This document shows positions 42,079 to 50,567 of a DNA stretch of 64,000 bases, one piece after another (positions within the stretch are counted from its first letter, which is position 1; every line of letters begins with the position of its first letter). Location: positions 1-64,000 of the forward strand of contig JBNJEH010000001.1 in the NCBI GenBank assembly GCA_051745635.1, written 5' to 3'. The DNA comes from Brumimicrobium sp051745635. GTDB taxonomy: Bacteria; Bacteroidota; Bacteroidia; Flavobacteriales_D; Crocinitomicaceae. The notes beneath the pieces are model-generated. The model saw only the letters and a program-made list of their open reading frames with translations. It made no database searches and had not been told where the DNA came from. The position numbers and the translations under genes are program-made.

Positions 42079-43134
42079 ATGAGGAAAGATATACGTTTTA
42101 ACTCAATCGTTCTAGAAGGAGGCGAAGTACTTCCTGAAGTGAATGTCAGATATTCTACCTACGGAAGATTGAATGACGAAAAATCCAACGTAATATGGGT
42201 ATGTCACGCTCTAACTGGCGATGATCAGGTGGACCAATGGTGGAGCCCTATTTTTGGGCCTGGTAAATTTTTAGATCCGGAGAAATACTTCATCGTTTGT
42301 GCAAATGTGCTGGGCTCTTGCTACGGAACCACTGGACCATCGAGCGATCATCTTCCGCGCGGATACGAAAGACTTCATTTCCCCATGATCACCATGCGAG
42401 ATATTACACGTTTGCATGAGCGATTAGCTGACGCATTGGGAATCAATAAAATTAAAACAGTTATTGGTCCTTCATTAGGAGGGCAGCAGGCGATAGAATG
42501 GGCTGTTTCGAATCCGGAAAGATTTCAGAATGTTTGCGTTATTGCTGCCAATGCAAAACATTCACCCTGGGGAGTTGCATTTAATGAGTCGCAACGCATG
42601 GCACTCTGGAGTGACGAGACTTTTCGTTCTAATTACGAAGGAGGCGGAAAGTATGGTCTAAAAGCTGCGAGGGCGACAGCACTTCTGAGCTACCGCAGTT
42701 ATGATTGCTATGCCGCTACCCAAAATGAAAACCATGATTTCAAGATTGATGCGTTGAAAGCTTCATCTTATCAGAACTATCAAGGTGAAAAAATCGTTCA
42801 GCGATTCTCTCCCTACGCGTACTGGACGCTCACCAAGGTGATGGATAGCCACAATGTGGGGCGTGACCGCGGAGGTGTGCGGAGGGCTTTACAAAACCTT
42901 GGAGGTAGATTATTAACGATCGGAATTTCTTCTGACGTTTTGTTCCCTACTTCAGAACAGGAGGAGCTTGCTGAGTTTATAAATGAAGGAACCTTTCGAA
43001 CGATTGACTCGATCTACGGTCACGATGGTTTTCTTTTGGAAAGCACCTCACTGAATCAGATTCTGGGTCAACTGCACACGAACAGATTAAAACCTACAGC
43101 ATACACACGGATCAAATCACAATATTTAAACTGA
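42079..43134 (+). CDS. metX: Homoserine O-acetyltransferase
   Basis: Alpha/beta-hydrolase-fold acyltransferase producing the O-acyl-homoserine used by MetY/MetZ; 351 residues. The nucleophile elbow is GPSLGG with S132, the oxyanion region NVLGSCYGTTGPSS is at 76-89, and GHDGFLLE near 314-321 carries the catalytic His. The acetyl donor is inferred from the family; a few MetX-like enzymes use succinyl-CoA. It lies 50 nt after metY and 6 nt before hom. Confidence 0.93.
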   Translation: MRKDIRFNSIVLEGGEVLPEVNVRYSTYGRLNDEKSNVIWVCHALTGDDQVDQWWSPIFGPGKFLDPEKYFIVCANVLGSCYGTTGPSSDHLPRGYERLHFPMITMRDITRLHERLADALGINKIKTVIGPSLGGQQAIEWAVSNPERFQNVCVIAANAKHSPWGVAFNESQRMALWSDETFRSNYEGGGKYGLKAARATALLSYRSYDCYAATQNENHDFKIDALKASSYQNYQGEKIVQRFSPYAYWTLTKVMDSHNVGRDRGGVRRALQNLGGRLLTIGISSDVLFPTSEQEELAEFINEGTFRTIDSIYGHDGFLLESTSLNQILGQLHTNRLKPTAYTRIKSQYLN

Positions 43135-43140
43135 AGAGCA

Positions 43141-44319
43141 ATGAGAAAGAAGTTAACATTAGGAGTTTTTGGCTTTGGAGTTGTCGGCCAGGGGCTGTAC
43201 GAAGTATTAAATCAGACGACGCTCATCGACGCAGAAATTAAACATATTGTCGTAAAAGATGAAACAAAAACAAGATCGATCGGAAAACGACACTTTTCAT
43301 TTGATCCCAAAACGATTCTGGAGGATGATGAAGTCGATACAGTAGTGGAATTGATTGATGACGCAGATGCGGCTTATAAAATTGTTATGGCAGCGTTAAA
43401 ACGCGGTAAAAATGTCGTATCTGCTAATAAAAAAATGGTGGCGTATCACATTGACGAACTGGTTGATGTGGCGCGTGAAAATGAGGTGTCATTTATTTAT
43501 GAAGCTGCTGTTTGTGCGAGTATTCCTATTCTTAGAACGCTGGAAGAGTATTACAATACGGATTCGATTGAGTCTATTGAGGGGGTTTGCAATGGAACGA
43601 CAAACTACATATTTTCACAAACGGATAAGGGGAAAACTTATGATGATGCCCTCCGCGAAGCACAAGAACTGGGGTTTGCAGAAAGTGATCCGACGCTTGA
43701 TGTAGACGGCTACGATGCTAAATTTAAATTATGCATCATGATTAAGCACGCTTACGGATTGAGCGTAAAACAAGATGAGGTGTTGAATTATGGAATTCGT
43801 CACGTCAAGCCAGAGGATGTGTTTTATGGAAAACAAAACGGTTATCGTTTAAAGTTGATCTCGAACGTGAGAAGGGAAGGTGACGAGCTGGTAGCTTTTG
43901 TGGCACCCCACTTCGTATCCGATCGTCATCCGACCTACGATGTGAACGGTTCGTTTAATGCAGTTGCCGTGAAAGGACTTTTTGCCGACCAGCAAACGCT
44001 GATTGGAAGAGGAGCAGGTTCCCATCCGACAGCGAGTGCGGTACTCTCGGATATCAGCGCTTTGCAATATGACTATAATTACGAATATAAAAAGGAAAGT
44101 ATTGCAGGCAACCTTTCTCTGAATGATGATCTTTTGATCCGGGTTTACGCTGGAAGCGCTTCCAGTCAGGAATTGGCTGAAGTTCAATTTCAAAAGGTAG
44201 AAGAGGCGTACACGAGTAGCAAGTATAACTACAAAACGGGGTATGTACCTGTTCAATTGTTAAAAACACTTCAGCTAAATGCTCGTGAAAATCTATTTCT
44301 CGCAGTTATACCAGAATGA
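43141..44319 (+). CDS. hom: Homoserine dehydrogenase
   Basis: Reduces aspartate semialdehyde to homoserine. The 392-residue protein has the dinucleotide motif GVFGFGVVGQG at 8-18, the SANKKMVA segment, the substrate region EAAVCASIPIL, GVCNGTTNYI and ESDPTLDVDGYDAKFKL with the catalytic Lys. No aspartokinase is fused and the C-terminal ACT domain is not evident. Clustering with metX and metY suggests an enzyme devoted to methionine rather than threonine. Confidence 0.93.
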   Translation: MRKKLTLGVFGFGVVGQGLYEVLNQTTLIDAEIKHIVVKDETKTRSIGKRHFSFDPKTILEDDEVDTVVELIDDADAAYKIVMAALKRGKNVVSANKKMVAYHIDELVDVARENEVSFIYEAAVCASIPILRTLEEYYNTDSIESIEGVCNGTTNYIFSQTDKGKTYDDALREAQELGFAESDPTLDVDGYDAKFKLCIMIKHAYGLSVKQDEVLNYGIRHVKPEDVFYGKQNGYRLKLISNVRREGDELVAFVAPHFVSDRHPTYDVNGSFNAVAVKGLFADQQTLIGRGAGSHPTASAVLSDISALQYDYNYEYKKESIAGNLSLNDDLLIRVYAGSASSQELAEVQFQKVEEAYTSSKYNYKTGYVPVQLLKTLQLNARENLFLAVIPE

Positions 44320-44360
44320 TGCGGGATGAGTAAAGATGTTTTTAAATAAAACAGAGTGAC

Positions 44361-45521
44361 ATGAATGATAGTACCATAGCCATCCGAAGGTCGTCGGAGG
44401 ATAATACAACAAAGGATCACAGCGCCCCGATTCACTTGACAAGTAGTTTTCAGTTTGACAATAGTGAAGAAATGCGCGCACTTTTTGCAGGAGAAGAGGC
44501 CGGAAACGTTTACTCTCGCTACTCAAACCCGTCTGTAGATGAATTTTTGAATAAACTCGTGAGTTTGGAGAATGGCGAAGCTGGTTGGGCTATGGCTTCG
44601 GGGATGGCTGCTATATTTAGCACGTTTGCAGCGTTGTTGGAAGAAGGAGATCACGTCGTGTCATCAAACGCATTGTTTGGAAGTACGCATAAGCTGCTCA
44701 CAACAATCTTTCCGAAATGGGGAATAAAAAGTGACCTGTTATTACCGACGGAAATGAATCAACTCGATGCGTTTATTAAAACGAATACGAAAATCGTTTT
44801 TATTGAGACACCTTCTAATCCGGGGCTTCAACTCATTGATCTGAAGCGCGTGGCGAAAGTGTGCCATGAAAAAGGGGTGTTGTTTGTCGTAGACAATTGC
44901 TTTGCAACGCCGATCTTGCAAAAACCACTCAATTTTGGAGCTGATGTGATTATTCATTCAGCGACAAAATATATCGATGGTCAGGGAAGAACTTTGGGTG
45001 GGGCGATTATAAGCGCTCAGGAGATCATTGATAAAGTGGAAGCATTTGCCCGACATTCAGGTCCGGCGATGAGTCCTTTCAACGCCTGGGTACTTGCAAA
45101 ATCTATTGAAACTTTAGATGTACGGCTGGAACGTCATTGCAATAATGCACTGGAGTTAGCCCGTTGGCTGGAGCAACAAGATGAGGTAGAATGGGTGAAA
45201 TACCCCTTTCTGCCTTCTCACCCCCAGTACGATTTAGCGCAGCGACAGATGAAAAAGGGAGGTGGTGTCATTTGTTTTGAATTAAAAGGAGGGAAGCCTT
45301 TGGGACTTCAATTTATGGATCGATTATCACTCTTTTCGATAACGGCTAACCTTGGAGACACGCGCTCTATCGTAACCCATCCAGCGAGTTCGACACATTC
45401 AAAATTAAGTCCGGAAGAAAGAGAAGGTATGGGCATTTCCGAAGGTTTGATCAGGATTTCCGTCGGTCTCGAGAGCGTGAAGGATTTAACCGATGATATT
45501 CGTCAAGCGTTGAGAAAATAA
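44361..45521 (+). CDS. Trans-sulfuration PLP enzyme, MetZ/MetB-like
   Basis: A 386-residue Cys/Met-metabolism PLP enzyme. It has YSRYSNPSVDEF at 51-62, SNALFGSTHKL at 102-112, DNCFATP at 178-184, and Schiff-base K203 in HSATKYIDGQGR. The YIDGQGR signature is that of O-succinylhomoserine sulfhydrylase (MetZ) rather than MetC. It could use sulfide (homocysteine) or cysteine (cystathionine); the sequence does not settle this. It is a second sulfhydrylase-type gene in the same operon as metY, which is notable. Confidence 0.85.
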   Translation: MNDSTIAIRRSSEDNTTKDHSAPIHLTSSFQFDNSEEMRALFAGEEAGNVYSRYSNPSVDEFLNKLVSLENGEAGWAMASGMAAIFSTFAALLEEGDHVVSSNALFGSTHKLLTTIFPKWGIKSDLLLPTEMNQLDAFIKTNTKIVFIETPSNPGLQLIDLKRVAKVCHEKGVLFVVDNCFATPILQKPLNFGADVIIHSATKYIDGQGRTLGGAIISAQEIIDKVEAFARHSGPAMSPFNAWVLAKSIETLDVRLERHCNNALELARWLEQQDEVEWVKYPFLPSHPQYDLAQRQMKKGGGVICFELKGGKPLGLQFMDRLSLFSITANLGDTRSIVTHPASSTHSKLSPEEREGMGISEGLIRISVGLESVKDLTDDIRQALRK

Positions 45522-45525
45522 ATAA

Positions 45526-45549
45526 AAGCCGCGCATGGTAACACGGCTT
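45526..45549. terminator. Bidirectional terminator between metZ and T9SS cargo
   Basis: AAGCCG and CGGCTT pair around a 12-nt loop between two converging genes. On the minus strand the stem runs into TTTATTTATTTT, a good U tract for the T9SS gene; on the plus strand the tract is poor. Confidence 0.65.
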
Positions 45550-45556
45550 GAATGCA

Positions 45557-46537
45557 TTATTGAACGCTTAATTTTTTTCGCGAAAGTAACTCCCCGGCGT
45601 CATTTTTCAGTGCATAAAAATACTGACCACGGTCAAATTGTTGGACATTGATAGTAAACATCTTGCTTTGTGGTTGTTGAGTCAATACCGCTGAACCATT
45701 GAGGTCATAAATGACAACCTCGTGGATACGCTCGCTGGCGTTGATATTAAGTAGTTCTTTGGCAGGGTTAGGGTAGGCATTGACTTCAATGTTGTGTTCT
45801 TCAGTACTGAGAATAACATCATTGTCAGCGATATAATTTGCGAATTGACCAGACGCTGAACCATCCACATAATTGATCGTGTAAGTCATGATGGGATGGG
45901 GCGTATGTTCATTGTACCAAAAATAAATAGTATCCAGATTGCTGGAGGTGGTTTGACCGTTCATTTCATCCGTACTGGAACGTATGATTTGAATGCGCAG
46001 CACGTCGCTATAAGTGCCTTGAGGTGTTGAGAGTGTGCCATATCCGTCCACTGTAACATTCAGATTACCAGTGCGGTCAAAAGTTTGACCAAATGCATTG
46101 TAAGTTCCTTCAAACATGTCTATATAGCTGTCATTAAAACTCATTGGAAACTGAACTTGATCCTGACCATCTACATAGTTGGAAGTGGCATTGGTCGTTG
46201 AAAATCCGTAATAGGTAAGCGCCCCGTTCTGTACGTCAAAATAATTGGCACTTCCCTGCGTTTCAAATTTAATACTTGCATCGGAATAATCTTGCGATGT
46301 GGCATTGGAATAATCGAGTGCACTGCTGGACCCGGGATCGATGGAAGAGAAGTCCCAGGTTTGATTTGCACCTGGATCACCCGCTGTTACCGAGGCGGAT
46401 AAATTGTTGTTCGTAAATACAGTGTAACTGTCTCCATCACTCGGGATATTTAAACTGGATAAAGACGGTTGTGCGCGGATAATGCCCACAATTAAAAAAC
46501 TCATGAGAACCATCGTCGTTAAGTAAAAGTGTTTCAT
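45557..46537 (-). CDS. T9SS-exported protein with C-terminal sorting domain
   Basis: A 326-residue secreted or surface protein. It has a signal peptide (MKHFYLTTMVLMSFLIVGIIRAQ), a Ser/Thr/Asn/Asp-rich beta body (for example NQTWDFSSIDPGSSSALDYS) and a T9SS type A sorting domain at about 252-326 (VNAYPNPAKELLNI ... VVIYDLNGSAV ... FDRGQYFYAL). The body shows no family I know. It begins 28 nt after the NUDIX stop. Confidence 0.87.
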   Translation of the reverse strand: MKHFYLTTMVLMSFLIVGIIRAQPSLSSLNIPSDGDSYTVFTNNNLSASVTAGDPGANQTWDFSSIDPGSSSALDYSNATSQDYSDASIKFETQGSANYFDVQNGALTYYGFSTTNATSNYVDGQDQVQFPMSFNDSYIDMFEGTYNAFGQTFDRTGNLNVTVDGYGTLSTPQGTYSDVLRIQIIRSSTDEMNGQTTSSNLDTIYFWYNEHTPHPIMTYTINYVDGSASGQFANYIADNDVILSTEEHNIEVNAYPNPAKELLNINASERIHEVVIYDLNGSAVLTQQPQSKMFTINVQQFDRGQYFYALKNDAGELLSRKKLSVQ

Positions 46538-46565
46538 AATAGTTTATTAGAAAGTAATCAAAACT

Positions 46566-47099
46566 TCACTTTTTCTTTTGCGTATCATCTTCACTAAGCT
46601 GGGCGCTCAGCAGTTTAATATCACCTGGTGAAGGCACATCTTCAATGCAGTCGGTCGTCAGTGAAGCTATTTTTTGACGCAGAACATCAGCCGCTTTTTC
46701 CACGATTTCATCATGGTCAAACGCCAATTTCGGCAACATTGAAATGGGGAGCCATTGAGCTGTTTTAGCGTCATCGCCCCCCTGAATCTGACGCTTATTT
46801 TTTTTGACAAGTACCAAATGAGCAACAGAAATTACGCGCCCCCGGGGATCGCGATGGATCGCATCAAACGTGTAAAATTGCTGGAGATAGTTCAATGACA
46901 AGTTGGTCTCTTCCTGGAGTTCGCGACGGGCGGCATCTTGAAGGTTTTCATCTTCTTCCACGAAACCGCCGGGCAGCGCCCACTTCTTTTTGCCAGCTGG
47001 ATTTTTCCGTTCGATGAGAAGCAATGAGAGTCCCTTTTTGTCATAACCAAAGACAACAGCGTCAACTGCTACGCTTATGTGCTGATCTTGTACCATCAT
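46566..47099 (-). CDS. NUDIX hydrolase
   Basis: A 177-residue NUDIX enzyme hydrolysing a nucleoside-diphosphate-linked compound. The NUDIX box spans 45-67 as G-x5-E-x7-REL-x-EE (GGFVEEDENLQDAARREL), preceded by KKWALPGG. The FTFDAIHRDPRGR region resembles the ADP-ribose-type/NrtR-like group, but no DNA-binding winged helix follows, so a plain hydrolase is likely. It abuts the aminotransferase stop exactly (start at the next base). Confidence 0.88.
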   Translation of the reverse strand: MMVQDQHISVAVDAVVFGYDKKGLSLLLIERKNPAGKKKWALPGGFVEEDENLQDAARRELQEETNLSLNYLQQFYTFDAIHRDPRGRVISVAHLVLVKKNKRQIQGGDDAKTAQWLPISMLPKLAFDHDEIVEKAADVLRQKIASLTTDCIEDVPSPGDIKLLSAQLSEDDTQKKK

Positions 47100-48299
47100 T
47101 TATTTTAATCGACCAGGGTATTCTTGTAGTGCTTTTTCCAGGCATTCGAGCGCCAGAACTAATTGATTGTGCTCTAGGACGTAAGCGATTCGCGCTTCTT
47201 TCTGTCCCAGCCCCGGAGTCGCATAGAAACCGCTTAAGGGGGCCATCATGACGGTGTTTCCTTTGTGCTCAAAATCCTCCAACAGCCATTTGCAAAACTG
47301 TTCAGTATCGTCCACCGGAAATTCAGCTATGCAATAGAACGCTCCTTTCGGTTTAGGGCAGCGGACACCATCGATTTTATTGAGACCGTCAACCATCGTA
47401 TCCCGCCGTTTAATGTATTCGTTCGTTACTTGCTGGAAGTAATCGTCGGTTGTCGTCAATGCTGCCTCTGCCGCGATTTGAGCGAATGTAGGGGGAGACA
47501 GTCGAGCTTGAGCAAATTTCATAGCGGCATCGAGTACTTCCTGGTTTTTGGTGATCAAAGCGCCAATACGCGCACCGCACATCGAATAGCGTTTCGATAC
47601 GGAATCTACAAGTACCACGTGTTCTTCCAGTCCCTGAAGCTGCATCACAGAGAAGGGCTGAGAATCTTCATAACAAAATTCGCGGTAGACTTCATCGGCA
47701 AACAAGAAGAGATCGTGCTTTTTGACCAGTTCACTGAGCTTCTCTATTTCTGCTTTTGTGTAAAGATATCCCGTCGGATTTGCTGGGTTGCAGATCATGA
47801 TTGCCTTTGTGTTCGAGGTGATCCGTTTTTCAAAATCCTCAATTGGAGGCAATGCAAAGCCATTGTCAATTGAAGAAGTTACTGGAATAATATTGACACC
47901 CGCATTTACTGCAAAGGCGTTGTAATTCGCATAAAAAGGTTCTGGAATGATGATTTCATCACCAGGATCACAACAAGCTGAGAATGTAAAGGATAAAGCC
48001 TCAGAACCACCAGTTGTTACTAATAGTTGTTCGTGGCTAATGGATATTCCAAACTTTTTATAATATTCCGATAATCCTTTTCGATACGACTCGAATCCGG
48101 CCGAATGCGAATACTCCAGAACATTCAAGTCATTATTTTTGACAGCCGCTAACGCATTCTTTGGTGTCGAAATATCGGGTTGCCCAATATTGAGGTGGAT
48201 CACATGTTTACCTTTTGATTTAGCCGTCTCTGCATAAGGAACTAATTTCCGAATCGGAGAAGAAGGCATTTTTTGTGCTTTATCTGACAATCCTGGCAT
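47100..48299 (-). CDS. PLP-dependent class I/II aminotransferase
   Basis: Fold-type I aminotransferase of 399 residues from ATG 48299. PLP sites: N-x-x-NPTG (N174), D202-x-x-Y205 (ADEVYREF), Schiff-base K236 (VDSVSKRYSMCGARIG) and the C-terminal Arg in EARIAYVLE. It groups by eye with aspartate/aromatic-type enzymes; the GQPDISTP start is typical. Substrate unknown. Probably first gene of an aminotransferase-NUDIX-T9SS transcript. The TTG at 48326 is rejected as start. Confidence 0.9.
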   Translation of the reverse strand: MPGLSDKAQKMPSSPIRKLVPYAETAKSKGKHVIHLNIGQPDISTPKNALAAVKNNDLNVLEYSHSAGFESYRKGLSEYYKKFGISISHEQLLVTTGGSEALSFTFSACCDPGDEIIIPEPFYANYNAFAVNAGVNIIPVTSSIDNGFALPPIEDFEKRITSNTKAIMICNPANPTGYLYTKAEIEKLSELVKKHDLFLFADEVYREFCYEDSQPFSVMQLQGLEEHVVLVDSVSKRYSMCGARIGALITKNQEVLDAAMKFAQARLSPPTFAQIAAEAALTTTDDYFQQVTNEYIKRRDTMVDGLNKIDGVRCPKPKGAFYCIAEFPVDDTEQFCKWLLEDFEHKGNTVMMAPLSGFYATPGLGQKEARIAYVLEHNQLVLALECLEKALQEYPGRLK

Positions 48300-48449
48300 A
48301 TTATTTCGTTTTAATTTCGGTGTCAAAAATAGGGAACGGATTTGGTTTCGCTAACTTTTTTAGAAAAAAATCAATTTTTTGCCAACCCTTGAAACATGAA
48401 TTACGTAAATGAAGTGAGATAGTCGGATATGAACATATTTATCGCAATA

Positions 48450-48480
48450 TTTGAAGTCTGGCAAACTTATTGTACTTTTG
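48450..48480 (+). promoter_or_regulatory. Promoter of the ECF sigma factor gene
   Basis: TTTG, 19 nt, then TACTTTTG: a full match to the housekeeping Bacteroidota consensus. It leaves a leader of about 85 nt. Thus the sigma factor gene seems to be read by the primary sigma factor rather than being purely autoregulated. Confidence 0.7.
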
Positions 48481-48569
48481 AAATTATAAATTAGAAAAAA
48501 CAACGCTTATAGAAACATTTTTACTCGATTTTATTTTTTGAATTTATTGATCTCAAAAACTGAGTAATT

Positions 48570-49166
48570 ATGAATATGTCTGAACTAGAGGATCAAGCGT
48601 TGATCTCACTTTATCTTGATGGGAAAGAAGCTGCTTTTGAAACCTTGTTGATGCGTCACAAGGACAAGATTTACAATTATATTTTTATGAAGATTCGCGA
48701 TCGTGCGAAATCTCAGGATATCTTTCAGGAAACTTTTATAAAGGTCGTCAAGACACTCAAAAAAGGAAAGTATAACGAGGAAGGTAAATTTCTCCCCTGG
48801 GCTATGCGGATTGCGCACAACCTGATTATTGACCATTTTCGAAAGGCGAACAAAACGCGCATGATTTCTGAGACGAGTTCAAAATCAGAGGATTTTAATA
48901 TCTTTTCAGTGCTGGAACTCGAAGATGAAAATGTAGAAGATAGCATCACTCGCGGCGAGCTCCAGCGTCAAATGGTCGATTTAATCGATTATTTGCCTGA
49001 AGCGCAAAAGAAAATTTTGGTGATGCGCATTTTTAAAGAGATGTCATTTAAAGATATCGCCGAGAAAGAAGATGTGAGTATCAATACTGCACTTGGACGC
49101 ATGCGTTATGCATTGATTAATCTGCGCAAAATGATTGATCAGCATAATTTAGTTACCCATTTCTAA
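48570..49166 (+). CDS. ECF-type RNA polymerase sigma factor
   Basis: A 198-residue extracytoplasmic-function sigma factor. Region 2 spans about 18-90 (AFETLLMRHKDKIYNYI ... DIFQETFIKVVKTL ... FLPWAMRIAHNLIIDHFRK) and region 4 about 136-190 (LPEAQKKILVMRIFKEMSFKDIAEKEDVSINTALGRMRYALINLR, with the helix-turn-helix). No anti-sigma factor with a FecR-like or zinc-finger domain is adjacent, so its signal is unknown. The gene stands alone between a long leader and the convergent RND operon. Confidence 0.92.
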   Translation: MNMSELEDQALISLYLDGKEAAFETLLMRHKDKIYNYIFMKIRDRAKSQDIFQETFIKVVKTLKKGKYNEEGKFLPWAMRIAHNLIIDHFRKANKTRMISETSSKSEDFNIFSVLELEDENVEDSITRGELQRQMVDLIDYLPEAQKKILVMRIFKEMSFKDIAEKEDVSINTALGRMRYALINLRKMIDQHNLVTHF

Positions 49167-49232
49167 CAGTAGTTTGGATGTGGCCACTAATGGCACTCCG
49201 TTCATTGAGACTAGAATTGCTCAATTTCATTG

Positions 49233-50567
49233 TTATTTATAATCCAGCAGGAGGTTTCCGCCAATGCGGTAAATCTCCATGTAGGTCTGAATGCGTTGAA
49301 ACTGCAGGTTAATAACTTCCATCTCGGCGTTGAGTAATGAATTGCGCAGTTGCGAAAGCTCTATGCTATTGATTTGACCGAGTTTGAACCGCTCTAATCC
49401 CAAATCGTAAGCGCGTTTAGCATATCCGGCATTCGTGTTGGCCACGTTGACCAGTTGATTTCGGACCTCGTACTGACGTATCAAGTTGACGGCATTTGTG
49501 GTTAATTCTTTTTTGAGCTCAGATGTATTCAGCGCGCTTATTTTTTCTTCGATTTTTGCAACTTCCACTGCACGCTTGTTTTTCCAGTTGTCAAAAAGGC
49601 TGTAGCGCAGACTTAAATTAGCGGTATAATTGATTTGTTGTGTTTCTGCATTGAGGTTGTCGTCACTGAGTGATCGGAAATTTCCGAAACTCGGAGAAGC
49701 AGCGAGTTGCAAATTAACGGTGGGATATAAAAATGACCGCTGCATGTCCGTATTCATCGATTGCAGCTCTTGATTGATCATTTGGTTTTTAAGGTTTTGA
49801 TTGTTTTCTGCTACGCTTTGAATGACTTCTTCTTCAGAAATGGGTTCGACCATAATGTTGAGCGAATCTGAAAGTGAAGGGAAAGGCGTTTCCGTCAGTT
49901 CCTCGATGGGAACGTTCATCAGCAGTAATAAATTGCGATAGGCATTTTCCAGGACCACTTCTTGCTGGATGATCGATATGCTATCAGAGTACAGCTGGTT
50001 CTGCAATTGCGCCAATGCCAGTTGATTTGATTGACCCAACTCGTATTTTTCCGCTTCGTATTGAACTTGTTCTGAGGTCGCCTTTTTTAATTCCTTTAAT
50101 GTGTTGAGCTGACTTTCTTGCATCAACACGTTGTAGTAGGCATTTAAAACGTCAAAAGCGGTATTTTCGAGGACGACATTGGCGTTACCATTACTCTGTT
50201 TTTCCAGTTGCGACAGGCGCTCCTTGGTTATCTTAACTCCCATTCCCGTAAAAATGTTCCAGTTTGCCGTGATTCCTGGACTAATGGAGCGATTGTAAAT
50301 CAAACCAGGGGTAAACGTAAATGGATTGTTCGTGTTGTCGGCAATTGCATTGTTCACACTTGCCGTGAGTTCGACCGTGGGAAATAGCCCTGCTTCAGAC
50401 CATTTATTGTTTTTTTCTGCAATCGCAATGCGCTCGTCCGCGATTTGCATTTGATAATTGTTCTCCAATGCAGTAACGACAGCTTCCTTGGCCGATAATT
50501 CCTCTTGTGCAAAGAGTGGTTCTGCAAGGATCAACAACAATGTTATGAGATAGAAGTACTTCATCAT
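49233..50567 (-). CDS. TolC family outer-membrane efflux protein
   Basis: A 444-residue outer-membrane channel completing an RND pump. Signal peptide (MMKYFYLITLLLILAEPLFA), then two structural repeats of the outer-membrane efflux family: long helices with many Asn/Gln/Glu, and LNAYYNVLMQESQLNTLKELKKA and GLERFKLGQINSIELSQLRNSLLNAEMEVINLQ helical motifs. It overlaps the pump gene by 4 nt (ATGA), and is last in the adaptor-pump-TolC operon. Confidence 0.92.
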   Translation of the reverse strand: MMKYFYLITLLLILAEPLFAQEELSAKEAVVTALENNYQMQIADERIAIAEKNNKWSEAGLFPTVELTASVNNAIADNTNNPFTFTPGLIYNRSISPGITANWNIFTGMGVKITKERLSQLEKQSNGNANVVLENTAFDVLNAYYNVLMQESQLNTLKELKKATSEQVQYEAEKYELGQSNQLALAQLQNQLYSDSISIIQQEVVLENAYRNLLLLMNVPIEELTETPFPSLSDSLNIMVEPISEEEVIQSVAENNQNLKNQMINQELQSMNTDMQRSFLYPTVNLQLAASPSFGNFRSLSDDNLNAETQQINYTANLSLRYSLFDNWKNKRAVEVAKIEEKISALNTSELKKELTTNAVNLIRQYEVRNQLVNVANTNAGYAKRAYDLGLERFKLGQINSIELSQLRNSLLNAEMEVINLQFQRIQTYMEIYRIGGNLLLDYK

